NCBI GenBank assembly: GCA_963815375.1
Contig: CAWFGX010000005.1
Location: 744,001-808,000, forward strand
DNA length: 64,000 nt
Direction of reading: 5' to 3'
From: JASHPR01 sp963815375
GTDB taxonomy: Bacteria > Actinomycetota > Actinomycetes > Streptosporangiales > Streptosporangiaceae
The position numbers were made by a program, and so were the translations under genes. The notes beneath the pieces are model-generated. The model did no database searches. It saw only the letters and a program-made list of their open reading frames with translations, and was not told the DNA's origin. Of the stretch, positions 40,935 to 50,311 are shown in pieces (the first letter of the stretch is position 1; every line of letters starts with the position of its first letter).

Positions 40935-42584
40935 CTAGCACAGCGCCGCAGCGGCCCAGCATAACGATCGCAGGCTGGCCCGCTGGCGCCAGCGGGTGCT
41001 GCGCGCGTCGGCGAGGACCTGGCGGACGACGTTGCGGCCAGGGATGCCGGTGACGCCCCCGCCGCCGTGCGTTGCCGAGCCCGCCTGGTAGAGCCCGCGG
41101 ACCGGGGTGCGCAGGTCGGCATAGCCCGCAGCGGGCCGGGCGTGGAACATCTGGCTCAGGCTCAGCTCGCCGTGGAAGATGTTGCCGCCGACCAGGCCGT
41201 ACTCCTGCTCCATCTGGTGCGGCCCGATCACCTGGCGGTGCTGGATCGAGCCGGTGAAACCAGGCGCCACAGTCTCCATGCGGGCGATTACCCGGTCGGC
41301 GTGAGCGCTGAGCGCCTCGTCGTGCGGAGCGGACGCGTACTGGTGCGGCACCCACTGGGTGAACAGCGACATCACGTGATGCCCCGGGGGAGCGAGCGAG
41401 TCGTCGAACACGCTGGGGATGCAGATGTCGGCGAACGGCAGCGAGGACGGCTGGCCGGCCACCGCGTCCTGGAACGCCGTCTCGATGTCGTCGAGACTCT
41501 CGGCCAGCACGATCGTCCCGCCGTGTACCTGCGGGTCGAACTCTGGGTGACTCGCGAACACCGGCAGCCGGTCCAGCGCCAGGTTGATCTTCACGGTGCC
41601 ACTGCGGCTCTGCCAGCCGCGGATGTCCGCCACGAAGCCGGGCGGCAGGTCCGTTGGATCAAGCAGACGGAGGAACGAGATCTGCGGGTGCACCGTGGTG
41701 ATCACGGTCGGCGCGTCGATGTCCTCACCGCTGGCGAGCGTCACACCGGTGACCGCTCCGGCGCGGGTGCGGATCCTCGCGACCTGCGCCCCGGTGCGCA
41801 GCTCGGCGCCTGCTGACCGGGCCGCCGCGGCCAGAGCGGCGGTGACGCCGCCCATGCCGCCGCGGGGGAAGCCCCAGGCACCCGCCTGGCCGTCGGCCTC
41901 GCCGATGTGGTGATGGAGCATCACGTAGGCGGTGCCAGCCGACCGAGGGCCAGCCCAGGTGCCGATCACGCCGGACACCGACATAAGCCCGCGCAGCGCG
42001 TCGGAATCGAAGTAGCGCTCGACCAGGTCGGCGATGCTGCCCGCGAGCAGCCGGGTCGCATCGACGGCCGCGCGCTCGTCCAGCCGGCGCAGGTGCCGGA
42101 GCAGCAGCCCCTGCCGCCACAGGTCAGCGGGGCGCCGCGACCCCAGTCGCGGTGGGATCTGGTGCAGCAGCGGCCCGAGGACGGCACCGAGGCGGGCCAG
42201 GTGAGCCTCGTACGAGGGGTAAGCGGCGGCGTCACGTTCGGAAAACTTGGCGATCTGAGCCCGTTGTGTGGCCGGATCGCCGGGCATTGCGAGGTAGCGG
42301 CCGTCCGCCCGCGGGGCGAAGTACGGGCCCTGCGGGTACACGTGAAAGCCGTGGCTGGCCAGCCGCAGGTCGCGGACCAGGTCTGGTGGCAGCAGCGACA
42401 CCACGTACGACAGCGAGGTCACCGTGTAATCCGGGCCGAACGGGTGCTCGCTGACCGCCGCCCCGCCGAGAACGTCGCGGCGCTCGCAGACCACGGCGCT
42501 CAGCCCGGCGCGGGCCAGATAGGCGGCGGCGACCAGCCCGTTGTGGCCTCCGCCAATCACCACCACATCCCGTCTGGCCGTCAT
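40935..42584 (-). CDS. phytoene desaturase-like FAD/NAD(P) oxidoreductase (PYROXD2-type)
   Basis: A 549-residue flavoprotein. The N-terminus DVVVIGGGHNGLVAAAYLARAG is the FAD dinucleotide loop, with CERRDVLGGAA following. The C-terminus GLYQAGSATHGGGGVTGIPGRNVV is the second FAD signature of the phytoene-desaturase superfamily. The middle (AWGFPRGGMGGVTAALAAAARS) is typical of the PYROXD2-like group. No carotenoid genes are nearby, so the substrate is open. ATG 42584. Confidence 0.88.
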   Translation of the reverse strand: MTARRDVVVIGGGHNGLVAAAYLARAGLSAVVCERRDVLGGAAVSEHPFGPDYTVTSLSYVVSLLPPDLVRDLRLASHGFHVYPQGPYFAPRADGRYLAMPGDPATQRAQIAKFSERDAAAYPSYEAHLARLGAVLGPLLHQIPPRLGSRRPADLWRQGLLLRHLRRLDERAAVDATRLLAGSIADLVERYFDSDALRGLMSVSGVIGTWAGPRSAGTAYVMLHHHIGEADGQAGAWGFPRGGMGGVTAALAAAARSAGAELRTGAQVARIRTRAGAVTGVTLASGEDIDAPTVITTVHPQISFLRLLDPTDLPPGFVADIRGWQSRSGTVKINLALDRLPVFASHPEFDPQVHGGTIVLAESLDDIETAFQDAVAGQPSSLPFADICIPSVFDDSLAPPGHHVMSLFTQWVPHQYASAPHDEALSAHADRVIARMETVAPGFTGSIQHRQVIGPHQMEQEYGLVGGNIFHGELSLSQMFHARPAAGYADLRTPVRGLYQAGSATHGGGGVTGIPGRNVVRQVLADARSTRWRQRASLRSLCWAAAALC

Positions 42585-42779
42585 GGATCACATGGTAGAG
42601 CGGCCGTGCCACCTGGCCACTATCCTGCGGAGCCTTCAGGGTGGGCATCAGCGACCTTGGCCGATAGCACCGCCTGGCGCGCCGCTTCGGCAAGGCCATC
42701 CGCGAACCATGCCCGCAGCGGCGCGACGCGCATCGCCGCACCGTTGCCCCATGAGCCCGGCCCGTGCCCGTACCTCCAT

Positions 42780-44420
42780 TCACGCCACCTGTCCGCGCTG
42801 CGGGGTGAGCGTGTACATGGTGATGGAGTATGGGGGGAGGGTGGAGCCCGCTGCGGGGCCGTGGAGGTCCTGCACGGCCGGGCTCTGCTCGCCGTAGAAC
42901 AGGACGGGTGTGCCCGGGCTGACCCGATAGCCGGGCGCTGACAGGCTGACCGTGTAGCTGCTGGAGGGGTCGTCGTTGACGGCCATCACGCGCAGCCCGA
43001 AGGGCGTCCGGACGGCGAACGTCTGCACCTGTGACTGGCTCGAGGTGGCCGTCACCAGCGTCTCGCCCGGCTGGATGAACCGGCTGAGCAGCTCGAGCCC
43101 GTAGTAGGCGGGGAACGGAGTGCCGGCCGGAGGCTCGCAGACCTGGGCGCCTGAAGGGGCCGTGCCGCAGGTCGCGTCCGACAGAACGCCGTAGTCGCCG
43201 TAGCCGGCCGCGCCGTACAGCGTCGGCCCGTTGTCGCCGCTGGTCACGATCCCGTTGTGGACCTGCCACCAGTCCACGTTCGACACGCCGTTCTCCAGCC
43301 AGGTCAGGTAGTCCTGCTCCAGGTAGAGGGCGTTGACGACGCTGAGCGTCTGCTTGCCCGGATTGGAGGACACCGAGTTCGTCTCGGTGACCATGATCGG
43401 TATGTCCGGGTTACCCGCCCAGCTGGCGAACTCGCTGCGCAGCGCGGCCACCGAGGCCGGGATGCCGGCCGTACCCGCGAGCAGCCCGGCGTCTGTCGGC
43501 CCGGGCGGGGTCACGTTGCTCGGGTTCTGCGGGTACCAGTGCACGTCCGCGAACCCGATCTGGCTGCCGAGCGCAGTGAGCACCGTCTGGTTCCACGACA
43601 GCGGGCTGGTGACCGGGTTGGTCACGCCGTCGGGCCAGTTGTTCGGCGCGCCGGATGCGGTCAGCACTACGCCGACGGAGATTCCCGGGTCCACGGCCTT
43701 CATCGCGGCGATGTACTGCGCCGCGTTCGCCGCATACGCGGCCGGGCCGCAGTCGTAGGTCTGCGAAGGCTCGCTGCCGAGCGTCACCGGTGGACCGCCA
43801 GGCGCGGCGTCGCAGTGAGCGTCAGGCTCCCAGTCGGCGCCATACGTGCCGTTGCCGTAGACCTCGTTGCCGATCTCCCAGTACTTCACGTCGTAGTGAT
43901 GCTCGACGTTGGCATAGCGCACCCAGTCGGCGGCGATCTGCGGGCCGGTCTCTCCTGAGCCGTCCTGCTGCCCGATCGTGCTGCCGGTTCCGTAGTCGAC
44001 GGTGACCATGGCCTGGGCGCCGCTCTCGCGGACGACGGACATGAACTGGCCGAAGTCAACGGCTTCCTGGCTGCCGCTGATCACGTCGGTGTTGGTCTTC
44101 CAGTCGTATTCGTCGGACTCGGTCCCGCCGGGCAGCCGGATGAGGCTCACCCCCGCGTTCCGCAGCAGCGCGGGCACCGACGCGTCGGTCAGGTTCGCGT
44201 CATAGGCAGAGGCGTTGATCCCGATCGCGGTGCCCGGAACCCTGGCGAGCGCGGAGCCGGGGCTGACGCTGATCTGCACGGCGGAGCCGCTGCCAGCGGG
44301 CGCCGAGGCCGGCACTGTGGCGGCTGCCGCGCCCGAGACGGCCAGCGTCGCCGCGATGACGATCCCGGTCGCCGATGCTGCCAGCGTCGTCGCGTGTGTT
44401 TTTGGCCAGCGCTGATTCAT
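42780..44420 (-). CDS. secreted glycoside hydrolase, clan GH-A (alpha-L-arabinofuranosidase-like)
   Basis: A 546-residue secreted enzyme. The signal peptide is clear (basic start, TTLAASATGIVIAATLAVSG, then AAA before a Pro/Ala linker). The TIM-barrel shows SLIRLPGGTESDEYDW, the acid/base Glu in YWEIGNEVYG near residue 190, HWYPQNP, and the nucleophile Glu in IMVTETNSVSS near residue 345. A C-terminal beta-sandwich (LRVMAVNDDPSSSYTVSL) ends at the stop. The layout fits GH51/GH39/GH30-like arabinofuranosidases or xylosidases; I cannot fix the family. SD GAGGAGGAGC precedes ATG 44420, so it is well expressed. Confidence 0.85.
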   Translation of the reverse strand: MNQRWPKTHATTLAASATGIVIAATLAVSGAAAATVPASAPAGSGSAVQISVSPGSALARVPGTAIGINASAYDANLTDASVPALLRNAGVSLIRLPGGTESDEYDWKTNTDVISGSQEAVDFGQFMSVVRESGAQAMVTVDYGTGSTIGQQDGSGETGPQIAADWVRYANVEHHYDVKYWEIGNEVYGNGTYGADWEPDAHCDAAPGGPPVTLGSEPSQTYDCGPAAYAANAAQYIAAMKAVDPGISVGVVLTASGAPNNWPDGVTNPVTSPLSWNQTVLTALGSQIGFADVHWYPQNPSNVTPPGPTDAGLLAGTAGIPASVAALRSEFASWAGNPDIPIMVTETNSVSSNPGKQTLSVVNALYLEQDYLTWLENGVSNVDWWQVHNGIVTSGDNGPTLYGAAGYGDYGVLSDATCGTAPSGAQVCEPPAGTPFPAYYGLELLSRFIQPGETLVTATSSQSQVQTFAVRTPFGLRVMAVNDDPSSSYTVSLSAPGYRVSPGTPVLFYGEQSPAVQDLHGPAAGSTLPPYSITMYTLTPQRGQVA

Positions 44421-44650
44421 GAAGCTCCTCCTCGGCCGCGCGCGCGTGCCCCCACTTCGGCTCCTACGCGCAGCCGACCAGGCGGTCAACAAAGCCCCGG
44501 GCCTCTGGTCGCTCCGGTGATGTTTCAACTGGTAAGCGGCTAAGACCGGCCGCCGGAGGATGAAAGGAGCGTGAAACAGATCTTGGGCTGGTCCCCGGAT
44601 CCGAGCCGGCCGGGCTGGCACTCTGGCCCGGTAGCCGTGGTGCGCGTCGT

Positions 44651-45949
44651 TCAGGTTGCGGGGTGGGTGGCTAGTTCGGGGGCGGGCTGGCGGACCTGGG
44701 TGAACAGCGCGGCGACCGCGATCAGGAGGCAGCCGGCGCCGGAGGCCGCGCAGACCGGGGCGACGCCGTAGCGGCCGGCGGCCCAGGCGAGGAGGACCGC
44801 GCCCGCCGGGCCGAGCGAGAAGTGAACGGTCCAGAAGGCGGACGTGACCCGGCCGAGCAGGTGATCGGGCGTCACCTCCTGGCGCAGGGACATCGAGCAG
44901 ATTCCGGCAACGCTCTCACAGCCCAGGTAGACGGCGGCCAGGGCGGCGATGACCGGGACGCTGGAGGACGCGCCGAAGCCGGCGACCGCGATGCCGCAGA
45001 CGATCACGCCGCCGATCCAGCATTTGCCGAACCCCACCATCCGCCGCAGGCGCGCGACGAATACCGACCCGCCGACCGGGCCCGCCGCTGCGGCTGCCAG
45101 GACCACCCCGACAGTGGCGTAGGACTGGCCGAGGTCATGCCTGAGGTGGTAGATCAGCACGTTGGTCAGCCCGTAGGTCAGGAAGATGTAGAGCGTCAGC
45201 AGGATCGTGAGCGGCCGGAGCACCGGGTGCCGGTACAGGAACCTGACTCCGGCCAGAAGCTCGCGCCAGGCGTGCTGGCGCGCTATGGCGGACTCGGCGG
45301 GTGGTCCGGCGGCCGGGCGGAGCCTGATCAGGAACGCTCCGGCTGCCGAGAGCGCGAAACTGGCCGCGTCGACACCGATCGCCGCCGTCGGCCCCAGCGC
45401 GGCGGACACCACGCCGGCCAGCAGCGGGCCGAGGACGGCCGCCGCCGTGGCTGTCGCATACAGGCGCCCGTTGGCCTCCGTGATCCGGTCGCCAGGCGCG
45501 AGGTTCCGGACCACGGTCACGTAGGTGACCTGGAATACCATCCCGATCGCCTCGCAGGCGGGCAGTACAGCGAACAGCATCCAGACCGGCGTGCCGAACG
45601 CCCAGGCCAGCGGGATGCTGCCGTACAGCACCATCCGGGCCAGGTCACACCAGATCATCAGCCGCCGCCGGTCGACGCGGTCGGCCAGCACCCCGGCGCC
45701 GATACCAGCGCCAACCGATGCCACGCCCCCAGCGCCGGTCAGCAGCCCCATCAGCGCGATCGAGCCGGTGGCGTGCAGCACCAGCAGCGGAATCGCGATC
45801 AGGGCGAACGAGTCGCCCGCTACGGACAGGGTCTGGGACGCCCAGAAGATCGAGAAGTTACGGTCGCGCCACAGCGGGGGAGACGGCGACGGGCGCGGCG
45901 GGATCGCGGGCGGTCCCGGCGCTGCGCGCGGCTCCGGCCCTGTTGCCAC
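44651..45949 (-). CDS. MFS transporter (EntS/DHA3-like exporter)
   Basis: A 432-residue protein with twelve membrane segments. The N-terminal WRDRNFSIFWASQTLSVAGDSFALIAIPLLVL and the loop motif ADRVDRRRLMIWCD (A motif) belong to the DHA3/enterobactin-exporter-like group, and YLGCESVAGICSMSLRQEVTPDHLLGRVTSAF is the second repeat's counterpart. These export hydrophobic compounds or siderophores. It starts 13 bases after the end of the aldehyde dehydrogenase gene on the same strand, so the two may form an operon. Confidence 0.9.
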   Translation of the reverse strand: MATGPEPRAAPGPPAIPPRPSPSPPLWRDRNFSIFWASQTLSVAGDSFALIAIPLLVLHATGSIALMGLLTGAGGVASVGAGIGAGVLADRVDRRRLMIWCDLARMVLYGSIPLAWAFGTPVWMLFAVLPACEAIGMVFQVTYVTVVRNLAPGDRITEANGRLYATATAAAVLGPLLAGVVSAALGPTAAIGVDAASFALSAAGAFLIRLRPAAGPPAESAIARQHAWRELLAGVRFLYRHPVLRPLTILLTLYIFLTYGLTNVLIYHLRHDLGQSYATVGVVLAAAAAGPVGGSVFVARLRRMVGFGKCWIGGVIVCGIAVAGFGASSSVPVIAALAAVYLGCESVAGICSMSLRQEVTPDHLLGRVTSAFWTVHFSLGPAGAVLLAWAAGRYGVAPVCAASGAGCLLIAVAALFTQVRQPAPELATHPAT

Positions 45950-45961
45950 CGGCCTGCCGCG

Positions 45962-47476
45962 CTACTTGTAGATCCTGCCGTGCAGCATCGTGGCCATGTT
46001 GAGGGCCTTCTTCAGGTCCTTGTCGCTGCGGGAGAACGTGGTCAGGTTGACCGGCGGCTTCATCCGCTGCCGGGTGATCGCCTTGGGCCGGGCGAACTCG
46101 CGCAGCCCGTCCGCGCCGTGAATGCGGCCGAAGCCGGAATCACCGACGCCGCCGAACGGCAGCGACGGCACGGTAGCGAACGCGATCACCGAGTTGACCG
46201 CGGCCATGCCGCTGCGCAGGGACCTGGCCGCGGCCATCGCCGCCTTCTTGTTCCGAGAGAACACCGAAGCGCCCAGCCCGTAGCTGCTGGCGTTCGCCAG
46301 CGCCACACCCTCGTCGAGGTCGGCGACCCGGGCGACGGTGACAGTCGGGCCGAACGTCTCCTCTGTGACCGCGGGGCTCTCCTCCGGGACGTCGGTGAGG
46401 ACCACCGGCCCGACAAACGGCCGCTGGATGCTGGCCAGCCCGCCGACAACCGCCCGGGCGCCCCGGGCCAGAGCGTCGGCGACGTGCTGCTCGATCACGT
46501 CGATCTGGTCCGGCATGGTCATCGGCCCGTAGGCGGCCTCGCGGTCGTCGCCAGGGCGGACCTGGGCCGCCCGCTCGGCCAGCTTCTCCAGGAACGAGTG
46601 GTAAACGCTCTCGGCCACGTAGACCCGCTCGACGCCGATGCAGGTCTGCCCGGCGTTGGAGAGCGCGCCCCACGCCGCGGCGTCGGCTGCGGCGTTGAGG
46701 TCGGCGTCCGCGGCAACGAGCAGCGCGTCCTTTCCGCCGCACTCGGCAACCATCGGGGTGAGGTTCTGCGCGCAGGCTGCCATCACCTTCCGCGCCGTGG
46801 CCGCCGAGCCGGTGAATGCGATCTTGCTGACCGCGCTGCGGGCGAGGAAGTCGCCGGTCTCGCCGCCGCCCGTGATCAGCTGCAGAACCGGCTGTTCGGG
46901 CACCACCTCGGCGAACGAGCTGACCAGCCAGCTGCCAACCGCGGGCGTGAGCTCGCTGGGCTTGAACACCACGGCGTTGCCAGCCGCGAGCGCGTACACG
47001 ATCGAGCCCACCGGGGTGAACACCGGGTAGTTCCAGGGGCCGATGACGCCCACAACGCCTAGCGGCTGGTACTCCACTGTGGCCGCCTGGTTCAGGGCCA
47101 CCAGGCCGCTGCGGACCCGGCGCCGGCGCAGCACCTTGTGCGCGTTGCGGGCAGCCCAGTCGATGTGCACGATCGCGAGCAGGATCTCCATCTGGGCATC
47201 GGCCAGCGGCTTGCCGGTCTCGGTGTGCACCAGCTCGGCCAGGCGCCCCATGTACCGGGTGATGTAAGACTTCCAGGCGAGCAGCCGGGTCCGCCGGTCA
47301 TTGGCCGGCAGGCGCGCCCACCAGGAGCCGGCCTGGTTCGCGCGCTCCACGGCGTCGGCCACGTCATGCTCGCCGAAGACCGGGAAGGTCGCGATGACCT
47401 CAGAGGTCGCCGGGTTCACCGTGTCAAATGTCTCAGCGGGCCCTCTCAGGCCCTGCGTCCGCAGCGTCGTGACCAT
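45962..47476 (-). CDS. aldehyde dehydrogenase (succinate-semialdehyde dehydrogenase-like)
   Basis: A 504-residue NAD(P)-dependent enzyme. It has GVVGVIGPWNYPVFTPVGSI, FTGSAATARKVM, the catalytic Glu in VAECGGKDAL (residue about 245) and the nucleophilic Cys in SNAGQTCIGVERVYV (residue about 280), and the C-terminal VPSLPFGGVGDSGFGRIHG. Class is that of long aldehyde/succinate-semialdehyde dehydrogenases. ATG 47476 gives the usual N-terminus; the open frame extends to 47557. It probably shares a transcript with the MFS gene downstream. Confidence 0.93.
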   Translation of the reverse strand: MVTTLRTQGLRGPAETFDTVNPATSEVIATFPVFGEHDVADAVERANQAGSWWARLPANDRRTRLLAWKSYITRYMGRLAELVHTETGKPLADAQMEILLAIVHIDWAARNAHKVLRRRRVRSGLVALNQAATVEYQPLGVVGVIGPWNYPVFTPVGSIVYALAAGNAVVFKPSELTPAVGSWLVSSFAEVVPEQPVLQLITGGGETGDFLARSAVSKIAFTGSAATARKVMAACAQNLTPMVAECGGKDALLVAADADLNAAADAAAWGALSNAGQTCIGVERVYVAESVYHSFLEKLAERAAQVRPGDDREAAYGPMTMPDQIDVIEQHVADALARGARAVVGGLASIQRPFVGPVVLTDVPEESPAVTEETFGPTVTVARVADLDEGVALANASSYGLGASVFSRNKKAAMAAARSLRSGMAAVNSVIAFATVPSLPFGGVGDSGFGRIHGADGLREFARPKAITRQRMKPPVNLTTFSRSDKDLKKALNMATMLHGRIYK

Positions 47477-47591
47477 CGCGGTGCACCACCGTTTCCCTGC
47501 AGCGTAAGTTCGTCTCAGAAGGCGGCTGCCACTGGCCTGCCCGGCCCGGAGCGCCATCGGGGCCAGTAAACCACCTCACCGGAGTTCCACT

Positions 47592-48146
47592 ATGTCAAGG
47601 CTGACCTCTGGGGACGATCCCCAGGAGCCCCCCGAGGGGAGGCCGGTCCCTGGCCAGCCCGAGGCAGACCTGCGCTGGCTGCGGCAGGCGATCGAGCTGT
47701 CCCGGCACTGCCCGCCCTCGGCGTCGGCGTTCTCCGTCGGGGCCGTGCTGGTCAGCGGTGCCGGCGCGGTCCTGGCGACCGGGTACTCGCGGGAGCTGGA
47801 CCCGAAGGATCACGCCGAGGAGGTAGCGCTGGCCCGTGCCGCACACTCGGGAGGCTCCGGGGGGTCGCCCCCCAAGGCCAGCGCTAGGGACAACCCGCTG
47901 CTGACAGGGGCCACCCTGTACAGCTCGCTGGAGCCGTGCCTGCACCGCGCGTCGCGCCCGCGCTCGTGCGCCGAGCTGATCATCGAGGCCGGGATCGGCC
48001 GGGTGGTCGTCGCCTGGCTGGAGCCGCCGCTGTTCGCCGAGGGCGGCGGCGCGGCCGCGCTGCGGCGGGCCGGGGTCACGGTCGACGAGATCCCCTGGCT
48101 CGCCGAGCTTGCCCGCTCGGTCAACGCTCACCTCCTGTCCGGCTGA
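47592..48146 (+). CDS. RibD-type cytidine/deoxycytidylate deaminase-like protein with repeat insertions
   Basis: A 184-residue zinc deaminase. The zinc site is HAEE (after DPKD) and EPCLHRASRPRSC (PC-x8-C), with AFSVGAVLVSG upstream, closest to the deaminase half of RibD. The riboflavin reductase half is missing. Two segments are low-complexity: SGDDPQEPPEG near the N-terminus and SGGSGGSPPKASA between the two zinc motifs. Both are encoded by copies of a GC palindromic repeat, and the second is a likely insertion within an otherwise conserved loop. The gene diverges from the aldehyde dehydrogenase. Confidence 0.82.
   Translation: MSRLTSGDDPQEPPEGRPVPGQPEADLRWLRQAIELSRHCPPSASAFSVGAVLVSGAGAVLATGYSRELDPKDHAEEVALARAAHSGGSGGSPPKASARDNPLLTGATLYSSLEPCLHRASRPRSCAELIIEAGIGRVVVAWLEPPLFAEGGGAAALRRAGVTVDEIPWLAELARSVNAHLLSG
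47608..47635 (-). repeat. dispersed GC palindromic repeat, copy 2 (in CDS)
   Basis: The reverse complement reads TCGGGGGGCTCC then a GGGGA-TCG-TCCCC stem, matching the copies at 40904-40931 and 47847-47873 with a few changes. It encodes the low-complexity DDPQEPPEG part of the deaminase without breaking the frame. Confidence 0.65.
47847..47873 (+). repeat. dispersed GC palindromic repeat, copy 3 (in CDS)
   Basis: The forward copy reads TCGGGAGGCTCC followed by a GGGGGG-TCG-CCCCCC hairpin. It encodes SGGSGGSPP between the zinc motifs of the deaminase. Confidence 0.75.
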
Positions 48147-48383
48147 GACAGCAGTCAGAATTCGCCGCGACCCAGGGGATGAGTAGACGTCAGCCGGGAC
48201 AAGTCGCGGTAGCGGCCGATACCGCACAGGTACAAACACCGCTGCAGTCCAATGCTGGCGCCGTGCGCCGTATCAGCGTGCGTGGCACCGGGACGTCTAC
48301 CACCAGAACTGGGCGCTGACCGCGGCTGGCGCGTCAGCGCTCCGCGCTAGCCTGGCCGCCGCCCGGTTACCGCTGCGGCACCC

Positions 48384-48974
48384 TCAGTCCTGCGGGCCCA
48401 GCACGCCCCGCAGCGCGAGCTTGCCCCGGGCGGTGTGGGCCTTCACCGCACCCCGGCTGATGTTCATGGCCAGGGCCACCTGTTCCTCAGACAGGTCCAG
48501 GTAGTACCTCAGCACAAGCGCCTCCCGCTGCCGGAGCGGCAGCGAGCGGAGTGCGGAGATCACTGCTGACTGCTCGATCCTGGCGATCGCGCCCTGCTCG
48601 GCACTGGGCATGTCCGGCTTGGGCGCTGGCTGGTGCCGGTCGGCCACCGACCGGTGCCGCAGCACCGAGCGGGACCGGTTGACCACCGACCGGCGCAGGT
48701 AGTGGAGCGCCTTGTCGGAGTCCCGCAGCCGCCAGAAGGCCCTGTGCATCCCGATGAAGCAGTCCTGCACAACCTCCTCGGCGGTGCCGAGATCGCCGAC
48801 CAGCATGGACGATAGCCGGACCAGGGACCGGTACTGCTCGTTGTACAGCGCGGTGACCGTCTCGTCGGCATTTCCCGCGGCCGCGCCTGGTGAGGGTAGG
48901 GCGGAGACACCCTGTTTGCTTCTCGGCCGGGCCGGCACCGAACTGGGCTGGTCGCCGGTCAGCGGGACGGCCAC
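48384..48974 (-). CDS. SigE-family RNA polymerase sigma-70 factor
   Basis: A 196-residue group IV sigma factor. Region 2 is in TALYNEQYRSLVRLSSMLVGD, AEEVVQDCFIGMHRAFWRLRD and ALHYLRRSVVNRSRSVLRHRS; region 4 is in ALRSLPLRQREALVLRYYLDLSEEQVALAMNISRGAVKAHTARGK. It belongs to the actinobacterial SigE-like ECF group (short, no extra domain). The frame is open to 49091; GTG 48974 is a reasonable start, since the upstream part has no sigma similarity. No anti-sigma gene adjoins it, but a divergent XRE gene does. Confidence 0.88.
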   Translation of the reverse strand: MAVPLTGDQPSSVPARPRSKQGVSALPSPGAAAGNADETVTALYNEQYRSLVRLSSMLVGDLGTAEEVVQDCFIGMHRAFWRLRDSDKALHYLRRSVVNRSRSVLRHRSVADRHQPAPKPDMPSAEQGAIARIEQSAVISALRSLPLRQREALVLRYYLDLSEEQVALAMNISRGAVKAHTARGKLALRGVLGPQD

Positions 48975-49218
48975 GAGGGCCTCGCCGTGGAGGTGGCCGC
49001 GCGCATCTTGCCGGCGGAGGCTGTCGGGGAAGCTGGCATGGTGTCCACGATAGGAAAAAAGTAGAAGGAATGTCAAGCTAAGTGTCACCATCTGGGAAAA
49101 TCTGGAGTGCTATGCTGGCTACTGCGAACTAAATGCGACGTAACTCGATCAATGTATGTCCGTTATGGGTTCTGCTAAGCTCTGGATTCTTCCGACTTCT
49201 TCCGACAGGATGTACCCC

Positions 49219-49617
49219 ATGGCAGGCGAGAACTGGGAGCGGCTCGGCGATTACGTGGTCGCCAGGCGCACCGCGCTCGGCATGAGAGACCGCCGTGCGT
49301 TCGCAGCGGCGACCGGGGTGACCGACCGCACGCTAGGGAAACTCGAGAACGGCAGTCGCGTGTCCGCCAGCACGCTCGGTGTGGTCGAGAACCACCTTGG
49401 CTGGGCACCGGGATCCTGCCGCCGGATACTGGCCGGCGGGGAGCCCGCCTCCGCGTCGGCGACGGCCCCTCCGGCCGAGTACCAGGACCCGACGTTGCAG
49501 CACATCGCCGAGACACCGGGACTGCCGCCGGAGGTGGTGCGGGGCCTGATCGCCCTTGCGAGGACGTGGCGCGAGCAGCGGGACGATGATCAGCAGCCCG
49601 AGCGTCGCCGGGCGTAA
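49219..49617 (+). CDS. XRE-family helix-turn-helix protein
   Basis: The 132-residue protein has an N-terminal XRE domain (ERLGDYVVARRTALGM, RRAFAAATGVTDRTLGKLENGSR) followed by a Gly/Ala linker and a helical C-terminus (EVVRGLIALARTWREQ). Two starts are near: ATG 49210 and ATG 49219. The SD GACAGG suits 49219. It is divergent from the sigma-factor gene 244 bases away, so it could regulate that promoter. Confidence 0.85.
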   Translation: MAGENWERLGDYVVARRTALGMRDRRAFAAATGVTDRTLGKLENGSRVSASTLGVVENHLGWAPGSCRRILAGGEPASASATAPPAEYQDPTLQHIAETPGLPPEVVRGLIALARTWREQRDDDQQPERRRA

Positions 49618-49648
49618 CTCCGCCCGGCGATGACCTGGACGACGTCAG

Positions 49649-50311
49649 TCACAGGTGCAGGCACACGCGAATGCCCAGCAGGTCGATGCAGTTCCCGTTG
49701 CCTGACGGCGAAGGTGACGGCGTCGGTGACGGAGCCGGCGGCGTCGTCGGCGACACCGGGCTGGGTGCTGATGTCGGCTGATTACCCTGAACGGTGTCCG
49801 CCGGGGCCGTGTCTGGCTGCTTACCCTGGCCGGTGCTCGCGGGGCCCGGGGAGATCAGCGCGCCGGGCTGCACAGGGGCGCCCGGCCGCGGCTGCGCGGG
49901 GTGCTGGCCGGGTGGCGACGACGGCGCCACACCGCTTGGCCCGGCACCCGGCTGCCCGCCGGACGCCGCGGGGCTGTGCGGATGAGGGGCTGTGATCAGG
50001 AAGAAACCGGCAGCCGCGGTGCCGGCAACCGCGGTTGCCGCCGCTGTTCCCCAGGCCGTGGGGTGGACCCTGATCACGCGAGCGACCCGGCCGGCAACCA
50101 ACCGGAGCGCCACAAGCAGCGCGATCCCCGCCGTGGGCACGCCGGCCCGCCAGCCGGTCCGCCGCAGCGCGCGCACAGCCTCCATCACGGCAACCCGCTG
50201 GCTGGCCGCATCCAGTGCCTCGGATACGTAGATGACCAGGTTGCCCCGCGCATCACGGTGCGCGAGGGCTCTGAGCCCATCAGGCAGGGTGACCCGCTCA
50301 ATATGGATCAT
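49649..50311 (-). CDS. single-TM protein with Pro-rich tail
   Basis: A 220-residue protein: residues 1-90 soluble (MIHIERVTLPDGLRALAHRDARG, ALDAASQRVAVMEAVRALRRTGW), then one hydrophobic segment (WGTAAATAVAGTAAAGFFLI) and a C-terminal half dominated by Pro, Ser and Gly, ending in a short cysteine-containing segment (GNCIDLLGIRVCLHL). It looks like a membrane protein with an extracytoplasmic linker. It is co-translated with the upstream gene (ATGA overlap at 50308). Function unknown. Confidence 0.65.
   Translation of the reverse strand: MIHIERVTLPDGLRALAHRDARGNLVIYVSEALDAASQRVAVMEAVRALRRTGWRAGVPTAGIALLVALRLVAGRVARVIRVHPTAWGTAAATAVAGTAAAGFFLITAPHPHSPAASGGQPGAGPSGVAPSSPPGQHPAQPRPGAPVQPGALISPGPASTGQGKQPDTAPADTVQGNQPTSAPSPVSPTTPPAPSPTPSPSPSGNGNCIDLLGIRVCLHL

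Noticed and set aside
44822..47062. Very long plus-strand open frame (746 codons)
   Set aside because: It is antisense to the MFS transporter and aldehyde dehydrogenase, both with clear family motifs. Its composition (Arg/Gly/Asp/His-rich, no domains) is typical of a GC-rich shadow frame.
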